Below are positions 50,882-59,382 of a stretch of 64,000 nucleotides of DNA, one piece after another. The translations under genes were made by a program, and so were the position numbers. Below the pieces are notes generated by a model. That model worked only from the letters and a program-made list of their open reading frames with translations, had not been told where the DNA came from and did no database searches. Source of the DNA: Streptomyces vietnamensis (GTDB lineage Bacteria > Actinomycetota > Actinomycetes > Streptomycetales > Streptomycetaceae); NCBI RefSeq assembly GCF_000830005.1, contig NZ_CP010407.1:7328001-7392000 (forward strand), in the 5' to 3' direction. Numbering within the stretch: position 1 is the first letter of the stretch; every line of letters begins with the position of its first letter.

Positions 50882-51565
50882 ATGGGAGAAGGAGAAACGG
50901 ACAACCGCCCCGAGCCGGCCGGCCCTTCGTGGCGGCGCCCCGGGGGCCGGTGGCGCATCGTCGCCGGTGTGCTGCTGGTGCTCGCCGTCGCCCTCATGCT
51001 GATCGGCCAGTTCCTCCGGCTCCCCGGCCTGGACGTCTTCGGGACGGAGGTGCGGGACCGCTCCGGTCCCGCCGTCCTGAAGTCCGTCCAGGACCTGAGC
51101 CGGTGCGAGGGGGCGTCGGGGACCTACCAGGTGGTGGTCGACCTGGAGCGCGACGCGCGGTTCCTGCCCGACGCGATCCGGGGCACCCGCACCCTGTACG
51201 TGGCGAGCGGCGGCGTCGCCGCGTACGTCGACTTCGGCGGCCTCGGGGACGCCGCCGTGACCGTCGACGCCGACCGGACCGAGGCCACCCTACGGCTGCC
51301 GCACGCCCGGCCGGCCGACCCGGCGCTCGATCCGGAGAAGTCGTACGCGGTGTCGAAGCAGCGCGGCCTGCTCGACCGGATCGGGGATCTCTTCTCGGAC
51401 AACCCCGCGAGCGAACAGGCCGTCCACGTTCTCGCCGCCCGGCGCATCGGCGACGCGGCCCGCGCGTCCGACCTGACGTCCCGGGCGGAACGGAACACCG
51501 CCGCGATGCTGCGGGAACTGCTGCGGGGCCTGGGCTTCGAGCGGGTGACCGTGACCTTCGTCTGA
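50882..51565 (+). CDS. DUF4230-type membrane-anchored protein
   Basis: 227 aa. One N-terminal membrane helix (WRIVAGVLLVLAVALMLIGQ) and an extracytoplasmic domain with the DUF4230 pattern (VLKSVQDLSRCEGASGTYQV near the start; HARPADPALDPEKSYAVSKQ; LLRGLGFERVTVTF at the end). Function unknown. It is divergent from the VanZ gene across 180 bp. Confidence 0.8.
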   Translation: MGEGETDNRPEPAGPSWRRPGGRWRIVAGVLLVLAVALMLIGQFLRLPGLDVFGTEVRDRSGPAVLKSVQDLSRCEGASGTYQVVVDLERDARFLPDAIRGTRTLYVASGGVAAYVDFGGLGDAAVTVDADRTEATLRLPHARPADPALDPEKSYAVSKQRGLLDRIGDLFSDNPASEQAVHVLAARRIGDAARASDLTSRAERNTAAMLRELLRGLGFERVTVTFV

Positions 51566-51644
51566 CCGGGGTCCACCGGGCCCGAAGCCGCCCGTCCGGG
51601 GACACGCGGACCGACGCGCCCGTGTCGGTCCGCCGGCGGGGCAA

Positions 51645-51890
51645 GAGACTTCCACGAGCACTCACGACGACGACCGGGCCGCCCCGGACGCCACCACCGT
51701 CGAAGCCCCGGGCCCGCTGTCCAAGGCGCTGGAGACAGCGGAGCGCGCCCGGGGCCATCTGTACGGTTTCCACCAGCCGACCGCCACCGCGGTCGCGGCC
51801 CCGTCCGGCGGCCGGGAGCACCGCTTCGAGCCCCGGCTCCAGAGGGAGCGCCGCACTCCGGCCACCCCGGCCGCGGGAACCGACGCGTGA
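51645..51890 (+). pseudogene. Decayed hypothetical gene with internal deletion
   Basis: An 81-codon frame without start codon (GAG stands where ATG would be) reads TSTSTHDDDRAAPDATTVEA, then GPLSKALETAERARGHLYGF, the N-terminus of a streptomycete hypothetical family. It jumps to a C-terminal-like EHRFEPRLQRERRTPATPAA, with the central part of about 80 residues absent. Confidence 0.55.
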
Positions 51891-51954
51891 ACCCCGCCGG
51901 CGTCCTCCCGGGCGCGAGGGCCGTGGGCCGGGGCAGGCACCCCTACGCATGAGA

Positions 51955-52010
51955 ACGGCTCCGGGGTTCCCGCACCGGAGGCGTGTCCGGTGCGGGAACC
52001 CCGGAGCCGT
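51955..52010. terminator. 24-bp stem terminator, bidirectional
   Basis: Perfect arms 51955-51978 and 51987-52010 with an 8-nt loop, between the decayed gene (+) and the sigma factor stop (-) at 52025. Confidence 0.88.
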
Positions 52011-52024
52011 CCGGGACGGCCGGA

Positions 52025-52882
52025 TCAGCCGGCGCCGGTGCCCAGCAGACCCTCGCGCAGGCGCTTCACGGTGCGCGAGAGGAGCCGCGAGACGTGCATC
52101 TGCGAGCAGCCCAGCCGCTCACCGATCTGAGCCTGGGTCAGTTCCTCGACGAACCGCATGTGGATGATCCGGCGGTCGCGCTCGTCGAGGTCGGCGATGA
52201 GCGGAGCCAGCGAGTGGAAGTCCTCCACCAGCTCCATGGCGGGGTCCTCAGTGCCGATGAAGTCGGCCAGCGAGGCGTCGTTGTCCTCGTCCTCGCCGTT
52301 GAGGGCGGCGTCGAGCGACGAGGAGTTGTAGCCGTTGGAAGCCAGCCGCGCCTCGGTGACCTCCTCCTCGCTGAGGCTCATCAGCTCGGCCAGTTCCTTG
52401 ACCGTCGGCATCCGTCCCAGGCGGGTGCTGAGTTCCTCGGTCGCCTTGGCCAGCTCCACGCGCGCCTCCTGGAGCCTGCGGGGAACGTGCACCGCCCAGG
52501 AGGTGTCCCGGAAGAACCGCTTGATCTCGCCGACGATGTAGGGGACCGCGAAGGTGGTGAACTCGACCTCGCGCGACAGCTCGAACCGGTCGATCGCCTT
52601 GATCAGGCCGATCATGCCGACCTGGACGATGTCCTCCATCTCGTCGGCGCGGTGCCGGAAGCGCCCGGCGGCGTAGCGGACCAGGCTCATGTTCATCTCG
52701 ATGAGGGTGTTCCGCGCGTACTGGTACGCGGGCGTCCCCTCCTCCAGCGTCGCGAGCTCCTGGAAGAAGACCTTCGACAGGGCCCTCGCGTCCCTGGGTG
52801 CGACCGCCGACGTGTCCGCGATCTCCGGCAGCGCCCGTGTTCCGGACTCGACTCCCGCCATCGACATCGTGGTGACCGTCAC
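52025..52882 (-). CDS. SigB/SigF/SigG-family RNA polymerase sigma factor
   Basis: 285 aa. Region 2 (NMSLVRYAAGRFRHRADEME, DIVQVGMIGLIKAIDRFELS), region 3 (RRLQEARVELAKATEELSTR, PTVKELAELMSLSEEEV) and region 4 (LIADLDERDRRIIHMRFVEE, ERLGCSQMHVSRLLSRTVKR) are all present, as in stress and sporulation sigma factors. GTG start with AGGAG six bases upstream. Divergent from an HATPase kinase, its likely partner-switching anti-sigma factor. Confidence 0.92.
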   Translation of the reverse strand: MTVTTMSMAGVESGTRALPEIADTSAVAPRDARALSKVFFQELATLEEGTPAYQYARNTLIEMNMSLVRYAAGRFRHRADEMEDIVQVGMIGLIKAIDRFELSREVEFTTFAVPYIVGEIKRFFRDTSWAVHVPRRLQEARVELAKATEELSTRLGRMPTVKELAELMSLSEEEVTEARLASNGYNSSSLDAALNGEDEDNDASLADFIGTEDPAMELVEDFHSLAPLIADLDERDRRIIHMRFVEELTQAQIGERLGCSQMHVSRLLSRTVKRLREGLLGTGAG

Positions 52883-52938
52883 ACCTGTCTCCTTTCACGT
52901 GTGTTCCTCAGGGGTACGCGTGGCCCGAGACTGGCCGC

Positions 52939-52963
52939 CTACCCCGACTTCTCGCGTTCAGAC
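52939..52963 (-). promoter_or_regulatory. Possible SigB-type promoter of the sigma gene
   Basis: On the minus strand GTCT (52963-52960), a 15-bp spacer and GGGTAG (52944-52939) approximate the streptomycete SigB consensus GnnT-N14-16-GGGTAY, about 57 bp upstream of the sigma start. The final base departs from consensus. It suggests autoregulation. Confidence 0.35.
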
Positions 52964-53051
52964 CTGTCGAATCCGCATGAGTTTCCGGTCGGTTTTTCCC
53001 CGCCGTGCGAGGGGCAGACGGAATCCCTGACCGACCCTCAGGAGGAGAGAC

Positions 53052-53474
53052 ATGACACGGGACCCCTCGATGAGGGCCGTCGGCTGGGCGCGTTCGCTGC
53101 CGATGGGCAGCAGCGTGAAGACGGCCCGCGACTGGACGCGCGAGCACCTGGCGGCGCTCGGCTGGGACCGTACCGCCCCCGGCGTGGCGGACTCCGTCGT
53201 GCTGGCGGTCTCCGAACTCGTCACCAACGCCCATGTGCACGCCCGCAGCGACGCGCAGCTGATCCTCACCTGGGACGAGGAGTGCCTGCACGTCACCGTG
53301 CACGACGCCTCCCCGCGGGTGCCCGAGCAGCGCAGCCCGGACGACGGCGCGCTGGGCGGCCGCGGACTGCTCCTGGTCGACGCCCTCGCCGACGACGTGC
53401 GGACCCGCCCCTGCCCGCGGGGCAAGGACGTCACGGCCTGTTTCCGTCCGGCCGACCACGGCCGTCCCGGCTGA
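53052..53474 (+). CDS. RsbW-like ATP-binding anti-sigma factor
   Basis: 140-aa stand-alone HATPase of the GHKL serine kinase class: AVSELVTNAHVHARSDAQLI (N box), LHVTVHDASPRVPE (G1-like) and ALGGRGLLLVDALADDV (G2). AGGAGGAGAG lies just upstream of the ATG. Such kinases bind sigma factors and phosphorylate STAS antagonists. Divergent from the sigma gene. Confidence 0.86.
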   Translation: MTRDPSMRAVGWARSLPMGSSVKTARDWTREHLAALGWDRTAPGVADSVVLAVSELVTNAHVHARSDAQLILTWDEECLHVTVHDASPRVPEQRSPDDGALGGRGLLLVDALADDVRTRPCPRGKDVTACFRPADHGRPG

Positions 53475-53496
53475 GGTAGCGGCTTCCCGCCGCACT

Positions 53497-53922
53497 TCAG
53501 TGCCCCGGGGACGCGAGCAGCGGACCCCAGTCGATGTGGCGTTCCTCCGTACCCTGCGGCACCAGGACGAAGGTCTCGCGCACGAAGCGGCCGATCGCCT
53601 CCTGCTCGCAGCGGACGACGGCGCACTCTGCCGCCGGCCCGAGCCGGAGCAGGAGCCCGCCGTCGGGGGTGGGGCGGATCCGGACCTCGCCGTCGCCGGT
53701 GGGGCCGAGCGATCCGGCGAGGATCATCTCGCGGTCGACGCGCCACACCACCGGGTCCTCGCCGAGGAGGTGGAAGGCGATGCTCAGGGCATGGGGGTCG
53801 CGGGAGTCGTAGCCGACGGTGGTGTCGATACGGACCGCCGCGTCCGCGGTGAACAGGTCCATGGCCATCGGCTGGATGAGGCCGCGCGGTGCGGGGAGCG
53901 GTGCGACGGGGGGCTGGGGCAT
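53497..53922 (-). CDS. SsgA-like sporulation/cell-division protein (SALP)
   Basis: 141 aa with the SsgA family pattern: SRDPHALSIAFHLLGEDPVV, WRVDREMILAGSLGPTGDGE, VRIRPTPDGGLLLRLGPA and ECAVVRCEQEAIGRFVRETF. SALPs are unique to morphologically complex actinomycetes and recruit septum and wall-remodelling machinery. Residues 1-25 form a Pro-rich extension. Not SsgA or SsgB by context. Confidence 0.87.
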   Translation of the reverse strand: MPQPPVAPLPAPRGLIQPMAMDLFTADAAVRIDTTVGYDSRDPHALSIAFHLLGEDPVVWRVDREMILAGSLGPTGDGEVRIRPTPDGGLLLRLGPAAECAVVRCEQEAIGRFVRETFVLVPQGTEERHIDWGPLLASPGH

Positions 53923-54036
53923 GAGGTCCTCCGGCTGAGGGGCTGTCAGCGAGCGGGTGCGGTGTCCGCTTGTCCCGTCCCGTCCCTGTTACACCTCGTG
54001 CCGTCGTGGTGGATGCGTCGATGGTGTCGCGATTCG

Positions 54037-54083
54037 GTGAAGGCCGTGAAGGCCGTGAAGGACCGTCAGGGACCGTCAGGGAC
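54037..54083. repeat. 9-10 bp tandem repeats
   Basis: GTGAAGGCC twice, GTGAAGGAC, then repeated CGTCAGGGAC, in the region downstream of the small frame-shifted gene. No function visible. Confidence 0.7.
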
Positions 54084-54142
54084 CGGCGGGACGGGGGGCT
54101 TTCCGCCGTGCCGGCCGGGTCCCGCGGTCTCGGACCGGCCCG

Positions 54143-54295
54143 TCAGGTGCTCGTAGGCGCCGGTGAGGAGGAGCAGCCGGTCGAGGAAGGGCGGTCGGCG
54201 GTGGCGGCCGGTTCGTCCCTCGTCTCCAGGGCCGCCCACAGCCGTCGGCGGGTGGCGGCGAGGACGCCGGCCGGGGTGGTGGTCCGCGTGCTCAT
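54143..54295 (-). CDS. 50-aa protein coupled to the PAS-PP2C gene, possibly frameshifted
   Basis: Starts at an ATG overlapping the upstream PP2C stop (ATGA). The first 34 residues (TRTTTPAGVLAATRRRLWAA, then LETRDEPAATAD) look helical and real; the remaining Ser/Pro/Thr-rich tail looks out of frame. In the neighbouring frame the same DNA reads PFLDRLLLLTGAYEHLTGRS, a plausible helix, so one base may have been gained or lost near 54185-54195. Confidence 0.5.
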   Translation of the reverse strand: MSTRTTTPAGVLAATRRRLWAALETRDEPAATADRPSSTGCSSSPAPTST

Positions 54296-55992
54296 GCGGT
54301 GTACCTGTCCCGGGTGTGGCCGTTCACCGCGGACGGACGGGTGGTGTGCGGCGCGGTGATGGCGACGACCGCCATGTCGTCGTGAGGACCGTCGCCCACC
54401 CAGTCCCCGGCGATCATCTGCACGCGCTCGACGACCGCCTCGGCCGGGAGCCCCACGCACTCGGAGAGCGCGGAGCGCAGCCGGTCCTCGCCGAACATGG
54501 CGGGGCCGAGCGGCCCGCCCCGGGCCTCCGTGATCCCGTCCGTGTAGAGCAGACAGGTCTCGCCGGGGGAGAGGTCCACGGTCGCGGACCGGCTGGTGAC
54601 GACGGGGAGGGCGCCCACCAGGGTCCCGCCGGTGTCGGCCTCCTCCACCTCTCCCGTGGCCCGCAGGACGAGCGGGCGGGGGTGGCCGGCGCTGGTGAGC
54701 CGGAGCCGCACCCGGCCGCCCGTGCGCCGCACCGAGGCCAGGACCAGGGTGGCGAAGCGGGTGTGCCGGGCGGTCAGCAGGGCGCCGTTGAGCAGCCGCA
54801 GGACGTCCTGGTGGTCGCCGGCGAGGGGCAGCAGGGCCTGCACGGTGCTGCGGATCCGGCCCGTGAGCACGGCGGCGTCCAGCCCCTTGCCGCACACGTC
54901 GCCCAGGACGGCGAGCGTGTCGCGGCCGTCGTCGGCGCCGGGGTGCACGTCGTAGAAGTCGCCGCCGATCCGCTCGGTGTCCCGGGACGTGCGGTAGCCG
55001 CCGGCGAAGTCGACGCCGTCGACGTGGTGGAGCCGGGGCGGGAGGAGTTCGGCGATCAGCGCGCGGGCGACGCGGGCCTGCTCCGCGTAGAGGCGCGCGG
55101 CCGAGAGGGCGGCGCCCGCGCGGGCGGCGAACAGCCGGGCGAAGCGCTCCTCAGAGGCGTCGAAGGCCCGCTGTCCGCCGCGCCGCAGCAGGACCAGGAC
55201 GCCCGCGGGCGCGCCGTGGCCGGGCAGCGGGGTGATGGCGACGGACCCGGGGGTCCCCCCGAAGCCCTCGGGCACGGCCCAGGACGGCAGTTCGGCCGGG
55301 TCGATCCAGCGGGCGGGCACCGGCGGGAAACCCCGGAGCGCCTCGGCGAGACCGGGTACGAGGGCCGGGTCCAGGGTGAGCTGCGTCCGCTCGAAGCCCC
55401 CGGCCATGGCGGTGACCACGGTGGAGCGGTTCCGCATCCCGGGCGGGGAGATCACGAGGGCCGCGTCGCCGAGGTGGTCGGCGGCGAGCAGGGCCGCCTT
55501 CTCCAGGCAGCGGTCGGGGTTGAGCGAGGCCAGCAGCTGGGTGGAGGCCTCGGCCAGGATCGCGTGGCGCTCCCGTTCGGTGCGCAGGGCGTCCTGCGCG
55601 GCCGTCAGGTCGGAGTCGTCGACCAGCCACCAAGCCACGTCGCCGTGGCCGGACTCGGTGGGGTGGGCCCTCAGGAGCCTGCCGTCGTGGCTGCCGCGCA
55701 GCGGGGCGGGTGCCGCCGCGGCGGGGGCGCGCGCCGGGCGGGCCAGCCGCCGGTGGGCGTCGGCGAGCCATCGCGGGACGGCTTCGTCCAGCCCCTTGCC
55801 GACCCCCAGTCGCGGGAAGAGGTCGGCCGCGGCGGCGTTGAACTCCACGACGCCGCCCTCGCGGTCGGCCACCACCGCAGGGTGCGGCGAACCGCGCCAC
55901 CAGGGGTTCCCCGCTTCCGTGGTCTCCCGGGAGCGGCTGGACTCGTCCTCGAAAACAGTCATAAGCGTGGCCCGCGCGTCGTGGCCCGCCAC
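54292..55992 (-). CDS. PAS-GAF-PP2C serine phosphatase
   Basis: 566 aa. PAS-like domain (PHPAVVADREGGVVEFNAAA), GAF-like domain about 165-320 (AILAEASTQLLASLNPDRCL), then a full PPM domain: RIGGDFYDV, LGDVCGKGLDAAVLTGRIRS, TCLLYTDGITEARGG and PHDDMAVVAI. All metal Asps kept. A GTG at 55992 or ATG at 55962 may be the start; neither has a strong ribosome site. A CGGTACGCGTACCG palindrome lies 75 bp upstream. Confidence 0.87.
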   Translation of the reverse strand: MAGHDARATLMTVFEDESSRSRETTEAGNPWWRGSPHPAVVADREGGVVEFNAAAADLFPRLGVGKGLDEAVPRWLADAHRRLARPARAPAAAAPAPLRGSHDGRLLRAHPTESGHGDVAWWLVDDSDLTAAQDALRTERERHAILAEASTQLLASLNPDRCLEKAALLAADHLGDAALVISPPGMRNRSTVVTAMAGGFERTQLTLDPALVPGLAEALRGFPPVPARWIDPAELPSWAVPEGFGGTPGSVAITPLPGHGAPAGVLVLLRRGGQRAFDASEERFARLFAARAGAALSAARLYAEQARVARALIAELLPPRLHHVDGVDFAGGYRTSRDTERIGGDFYDVHPGADDGRDTLAVLGDVCGKGLDAAVLTGRIRSTVQALLPLAGDHQDVLRLLNGALLTARHTRFATLVLASVRRTGGRVRLRLTSAGHPRPLVLRATGEVEEADTGGTLVGALPVVTSRSATVDLSPGETCLLYTDGITEARGGPLGPAMFGEDRLRSALSECVGLPAEAVVERVQMIAGDWVGDGPHDDMAVVAITAPHTTRPSAVNGHTRDRYTA

Positions 55993-56066
55993 CTTCCCAC
56001 TCGACGACAGCTCGTCCGTCCACCCTTGCGCAGGGGGCTCCGCACATCAAGTGAACCCCCCTCTTC

Positions 56067-56080
56067 CGGTACGCGTACCG
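56067..56080. promoter_or_regulatory. 14-bp palindrome upstream of the PAS-GAF-PP2C gene
   Basis: CGGTACGCGTACCG is a perfect palindrome in the intergenic region 75 bp before the phosphatase start, a likely operator position. The rest of 55993-56313 shows no clear gene. Confidence 0.5.
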
Positions 56081-56313
56081 CCCGGCCCCGCACGATCCCC
56101 ACGATTCCGGCACAGGTGCTTCACCGGAAGCGGCCCTCGGGTGGCGGTGAGGACGAGGACCCCCCGGTCACCGTCGATGTCCTGTCCGCCCGTGAAACCG
56201 TCTCCTTCCACGTTTCCCTGTCCTCCGGATTCATGACGGAGGAGGGAGTTTCGACGTGGTGTTCGGGGTCAGTCGGATTCCGGAACGCGGTCCGCTCCCG
56301 GAAGGATTCCGCC

Positions 56314-56412
56314 GTGCCGGTCTTGCTGGTCCTGGTGTTCGGTGTCGGTGTGGCGATGACGTGGTGGAGCCTCGTGCCCGCCCCGCGCGGTCCGCGGCGC
56401 GGTCCCCGGTGA
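56314..56412 (+). CDS. 32-aa single-helix membrane peptide
   Basis: GTG with GGAAGGA seven bases upstream. PVLLVLVFGVGVAMTWWSLV is one membrane helix, followed by a basic Pro/Arg tail (PAPRGPRRGPR) that should face the cytoplasm. No family recognised; a regulatory small membrane protein is possible. Confidence 0.5.
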   Translation: MPVLLVLVFGVGVAMTWWSLVPAPRGPRRGPR

Positions 56413-56503
56413 CGCCCCGGCGCGGCCCCGCGCGGGTTTCACGGACGGACGAGCGGTCAGGCGGACGGGACACGAATCCCTACTCATGTGCCAGGAGGCT
56501 CAC

Positions 56504-56761
56504 ATGGAAGGCTGGCGTGCGGCCGCGGCCTGTCAGGAGGTCGACCCCGATCTGTTCTTCCCGGTGGGGACCGGGGCTCCCGCGCTCGCGCAGGAGGAGG
56601 AGGCCAAGAGGGTCTGCCTGCGCTGCCCGGTACGCGAACCGTGCCTGCGCTCGGCCCTGGCGCAGCCGCATCCGCCGTCGGGCGTGTGGGGCGGCCTGAC
56701 CGAGGCCCAGCGGTGGTCCCTGGCACGCCTGGCACGCCGACGGGCGGACGACCGCGGGTGA
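56504..56761 (+). CDS. WhiB-family Fe-S transcription factor
   Basis: 85 aa. Four cysteines Cys10, Cys38, Cys41 and Cys47 in the WhiB C-x(n)-CxxC-x5-C pattern, the GVWGGLTEAQR turn, and a basic tail. ATG 56504 has AGGAGG five bases upstream; an ATG six codons earlier precedes that site. Binds a 4Fe-4S cluster and partners with the primary sigma factor; not one of the named Whi/Wbl proteins by sight. Confidence 0.9.
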   Translation: MEGWRAAAACQEVDPDLFFPVGTGAPALAQEEEAKRVCLRCPVREPCLRSALAQPHPPSGVWGGLTEAQRWSLARLARRRADDRG

Positions 56762-56829
56762 CCGGCCCGCGGATCACGCCCCCGGACGTTCCCGGAGGCG
56801 TCCGGGGACCCGGAGGTGGTGCCGGTGCG

Positions 56830-57315
56830 TCACCGCGCCCGCCGGTTCCGCGGTTCCGCGGGGTCGGCGGGCTCCGGCAGCAGGGAGAGGCGGGCGCGGA
56901 CCCGCTTCCCCGCCGGGGCGGGCTCCACGGTCAGGCTCTCGCAGACGGCGACGACGATCTCCACGCCGTGCTGGCCGATGCGGCGGGGGTCGTGCCCGCG
57001 GGGTACGGGAGCGGCGGCCTCCTGGTCGAAGACCGAGATCTCCAGGGCGTCGCGGCCCAGTTCGAGCAGGAGTCGGCAGGGGCCGGCCGTGTGCCGGATC
57101 GCGTTGGTGACCAGTTCGCTGACCACCAGCTGCGCGAGCTCGACGCGCTCGTTGCCGACCGGTCCGCGCAGCACGGCCGGGGCGGCCGCGAGGAATTCGG
57201 CCGTGAAGGCACGCGCCGACGCGATCGCCCCGCCCCGGGAGGCGTCGCCGTAGACGACGCCCGCGGACAGCAGGGGCTCCGGGACCGCGCGCTCCGCGGT
57301 GATCGCGTCCGTCAT
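56830..57315 (-). CDS. RsbW-like ATP-binding protein (second copy)
   Basis: 161-aa HATPase: VVSELVTNAIRHTAGPCRLL (N box), ISVFDQEAAAPVPRGHDPRR and GQHGVEIVVAVCESLTVEPA. The G1 Asp-x-Gly is altered to DQEAA. It may bind a sigma factor or STAS partner from this cluster. Encoded 112 bp downstream of the degenerate PP2C gene on the same strand. Confidence 0.84.
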   Translation of the reverse strand: MTDAITAERAVPEPLLSAGVVYGDASRGGAIASARAFTAEFLAAAPAVLRGPVGNERVELAQLVVSELVTNAIRHTAGPCRLLLELGRDALEISVFDQEAAAPVPRGHDPRRIGQHGVEIVVAVCESLTVEPAPAGKRVRARLSLLPEPADPAEPRNRRAR

Positions 57316-57427
57316 GGCGCTGGTACTCCCCTCGTCCTGGGCCGGTGGCCGGGCTCCTCGTACCCGCCTTTCCCCTCTTCACGGTTCTCACACCGCACGC
57401 CCCGCGGATCACCCCGAGGGCAGCGCG

Positions 57428-58642
57428 TCAGGGGGATGCCGGCCCGGTCCCCCCGTGCCGTCCCCCGTCCGGCGTCTCGGCCCCGTGGCCGCGCCAGTCG
57501 AGACAGAGTACGAGGACGGGGGCAGACGCGCCACGACGGGTGTCGCGCAGCGCCCGTACGACGGCCCGGGGGACGTCCGCGCCCTTCCGGTGGCGTACCC
57601 GGGTGAGGGCGCGGGCGACGGGACCGTCCGGTGCCTTGTCCCCGCCGCCGGCCGTCGGCTCCCCGGCGCCGTGGGCGACGAAGACCAGCCGGTCGCCGCG
57701 CAGGAGGCGCAGGCGCTGGGGAGCGTAGACGGTGTCCTCGAACATGCCCAGGGGCAGTTGGCGGTCCAGGTCGATGCGCTCGGTCCCGGTGGGGCGGAGG
57801 CGCCAGAGCGTCGGCGACCCGGCGTCCACCACCTCGGCCTCGCCGGTGGCCAGGTCGATCCGGAGCAGCAGGGCGGAGAGCGGGTGCCGGCCGCGGTACT
57901 GCCCGTAGAGCGCCTGGTCGGTGAGGCTGGCCTGCGCCACCAGGTCGAGCCCGGCCCGCCGGGCGTTGCGGAACGCCATCAGGGCGAGGGTGCTCGCCAG
58001 GGCGGCCGGGGTGCCGGGACCGGCGCTGTCGGCGACGACGATCACGAGGTCCCGCTCGGTGGCGCTCCAGTCGAGGAGGTGCCCTCCGGAGGCGTAGGCG
58101 GGCTCCCAGTGGGCGTGGAGGTCGAAGGCGGGTCCGGCGCAGGCCCGGCCCGGCAGGGTGTCCCACTGCATTTCCCCCGCGATGCTGAGGGCGTGCGTCC
58201 TGCGGGTGCGGCGGTACAGGTCGGTGTGGCGGTCGGCGACGCGCAGGGCGTGCCCGAGGGTCTCGGCGACCCGGGCGAGGCTCGCGGCGGTCTCCGGCGC
58301 GGAGCGCTCGGCGGGCAGGACGACGACCAGGACGCCGAACCGTTCTCCGCGGACCGTGACGGGCAGGTAAACGGTCGCCGTGGGCCCGACATCACGGAAA
58401 AGATATGGTTGCTGGGTGCGGAAGACGCGGCCGGCGGGGCCCGCGTCCACGGGCGTGTGCGACATCCCGGCAGGGGCCTGGACGGGCTCCACGGGGCGCA
58501 GGGTCGTGCATCCGTAGTCGATGAGCAGCAGATCGGCGGAGGTCGCGGCGTACAGCTGCGCGAGACTGGTACGGAGGGAGTCCAGGAGGAGGTGTGGTGC
58601 CGCCCCGCGCAGTGCGCCTTCCACTGTCACGTATCGATCCAC
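57428..58642 (-). CDS. GAF-PP2C-like protein with degenerate metal site
   Basis: 404 aa from a GTG at 58642. GAF-like sensory half (LLIDYGCTTLRPVEPVQAPA; VYLPVTVRGERFGVLVVVLP), then a SpoIIE-like half. Where active enzymes have GGD(W/F)YD this protein has GGHLLDW, and the late Asp-Asp is replaced (RGASAPVLVLCLD), though ADSAGPG keeps one Asp. It is probably an inactive pseudophosphatase. Paralogous to the protein at 59368-60540, sharing LPLGMFEDTVY. Confidence 0.8.
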   Translation of the reverse strand: MDRYVTVEGALRGAAPHLLLDSLRTSLAQLYAATSADLLLIDYGCTTLRPVEPVQAPAGMSHTPVDAGPAGRVFRTQQPYLFRDVGPTATVYLPVTVRGERFGVLVVVLPAERSAPETAASLARVAETLGHALRVADRHTDLYRRTRRTHALSIAGEMQWDTLPGRACAGPAFDLHAHWEPAYASGGHLLDWSATERDLVIVVADSAGPGTPAALASTLALMAFRNARRAGLDLVAQASLTDQALYGQYRGRHPLSALLLRIDLATGEAEVVDAGSPTLWRLRPTGTERIDLDRQLPLGMFEDTVYAPQRLRLLRGDRLVFVAHGAGEPTAGGGDKAPDGPVARALTRVRHRKGADVPRAVVRALRDTRRGASAPVLVLCLDWRGHGAETPDGGRHGGTGPASP

Positions 58643-58737
58643 CGGATCCGTACCGCCTTCTGGAGAGATGTGGAGATGACCGGTCCGTCGCAAGGCCGCT
58701 GTCCCCGGCCCCGGACGTCCGAGGAGGGTCGGCAGGC

Positions 58738-59250
58738 ATGACGAGCAACCCCGCCCCGCCGCCACGGGAGCCGCAGCGGACGGCCGAGTCCGCCCGGGAG
58801 CTCATCGAGTTGCTGGAGGTGCTGTGGGAGCGCGGCCGGGACATGGTGTCGTCGACACCCGTCTCGGCGAGTCAGCTGCGCGTGCTGTACAGCCTGGACC
58901 GCGAGGAGGGGATCAGCCTGCGCACCCTGGGGGAGCTGCTCGGCTCCGCCCCGCCCTCGGTGAGCCGCATGTGCGACCGGCTGGAGGCGCTGGGCTTCGT
59001 GCAGCGGCTGCCCAGCCCCGTGAGCCGCCGGCAGCTGGAGCTGCACCTGACCGCGCACGGCAAGGCATACCTGCGGGACCTCAGGGCCCAGCGCGAGGAG
59101 GCCCTGCTCGCGGTCATCGCGGACATGTCGCCGACGAGCCGCAAGGCGCTGCTGCGGGGGCTCACCGGGTTCCACGACGCGGTGGGAGGGGGCGGAGCGG
59201 CCGCCTCGTCACGCGCCCGCACTCCGCTGAAGGACGTCAGTTCGGCCTGA
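58738..59250 (+). CDS. MarR-family transcriptional regulator
   Basis: 170 aa. Winged HTH: SASQLRVLYSLDREEGISLR, LGELLGSAPPSVSRMCDRLE, GFVQRLPSPVSRRQLELHLT. AGGAGGG lies nine bases before the ATG. It is divergent from the degenerate PP2C gene (95 bp gap) and convergent with its paralogue; a candidate operator lies near 59361. Confidence 0.88.
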   Translation: MTSNPAPPPREPQRTAESARELIELLEVLWERGRDMVSSTPVSASQLRVLYSLDREEGISLRTLGELLGSAPPSVSRMCDRLEALGFVQRLPSPVSRRQLELHLTAHGKAYLRDLRAQREEALLAVIADMSPTSRKALLRGLTGFHDAVGGGGAAASSRARTPLKDVSSA

Positions 59251-59360
59251 CCCCCGCGCGACGCCGGCTCCGGCCGGGCGCACACCCCATGTCCTCATTG
59301 CCACCTCTGGTCGTCCTCGACGCCTTCTTCCGGGCACCGCCCGGGTGTTGCCCCAAGGAT

Positions 59361-59382
59361 ACAGTTGTCATACTGCAACTGT
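59361..59382. promoter_or_regulatory. MarR-type inverted repeat at the 3' end of the PP2C-like gene
   Basis: ACAGTTG (59361-59367) and CAACTGT (59376-59382) flank an 8-base spacer. The AGTTG-N-CAACT form is common for MarR operators. It overlaps the stop codon of the gene at 59368, so it may instead be a weak terminator between the convergent genes. Confidence 0.4.

Noticed and set aside
52912..52917. GGGTAC on the plus strand as a SigB-type -10 for the anti-sigma gene
   Set aside because: No GnnT element lies 14-16 bp upstream, and the gene starts 135 bp further on.
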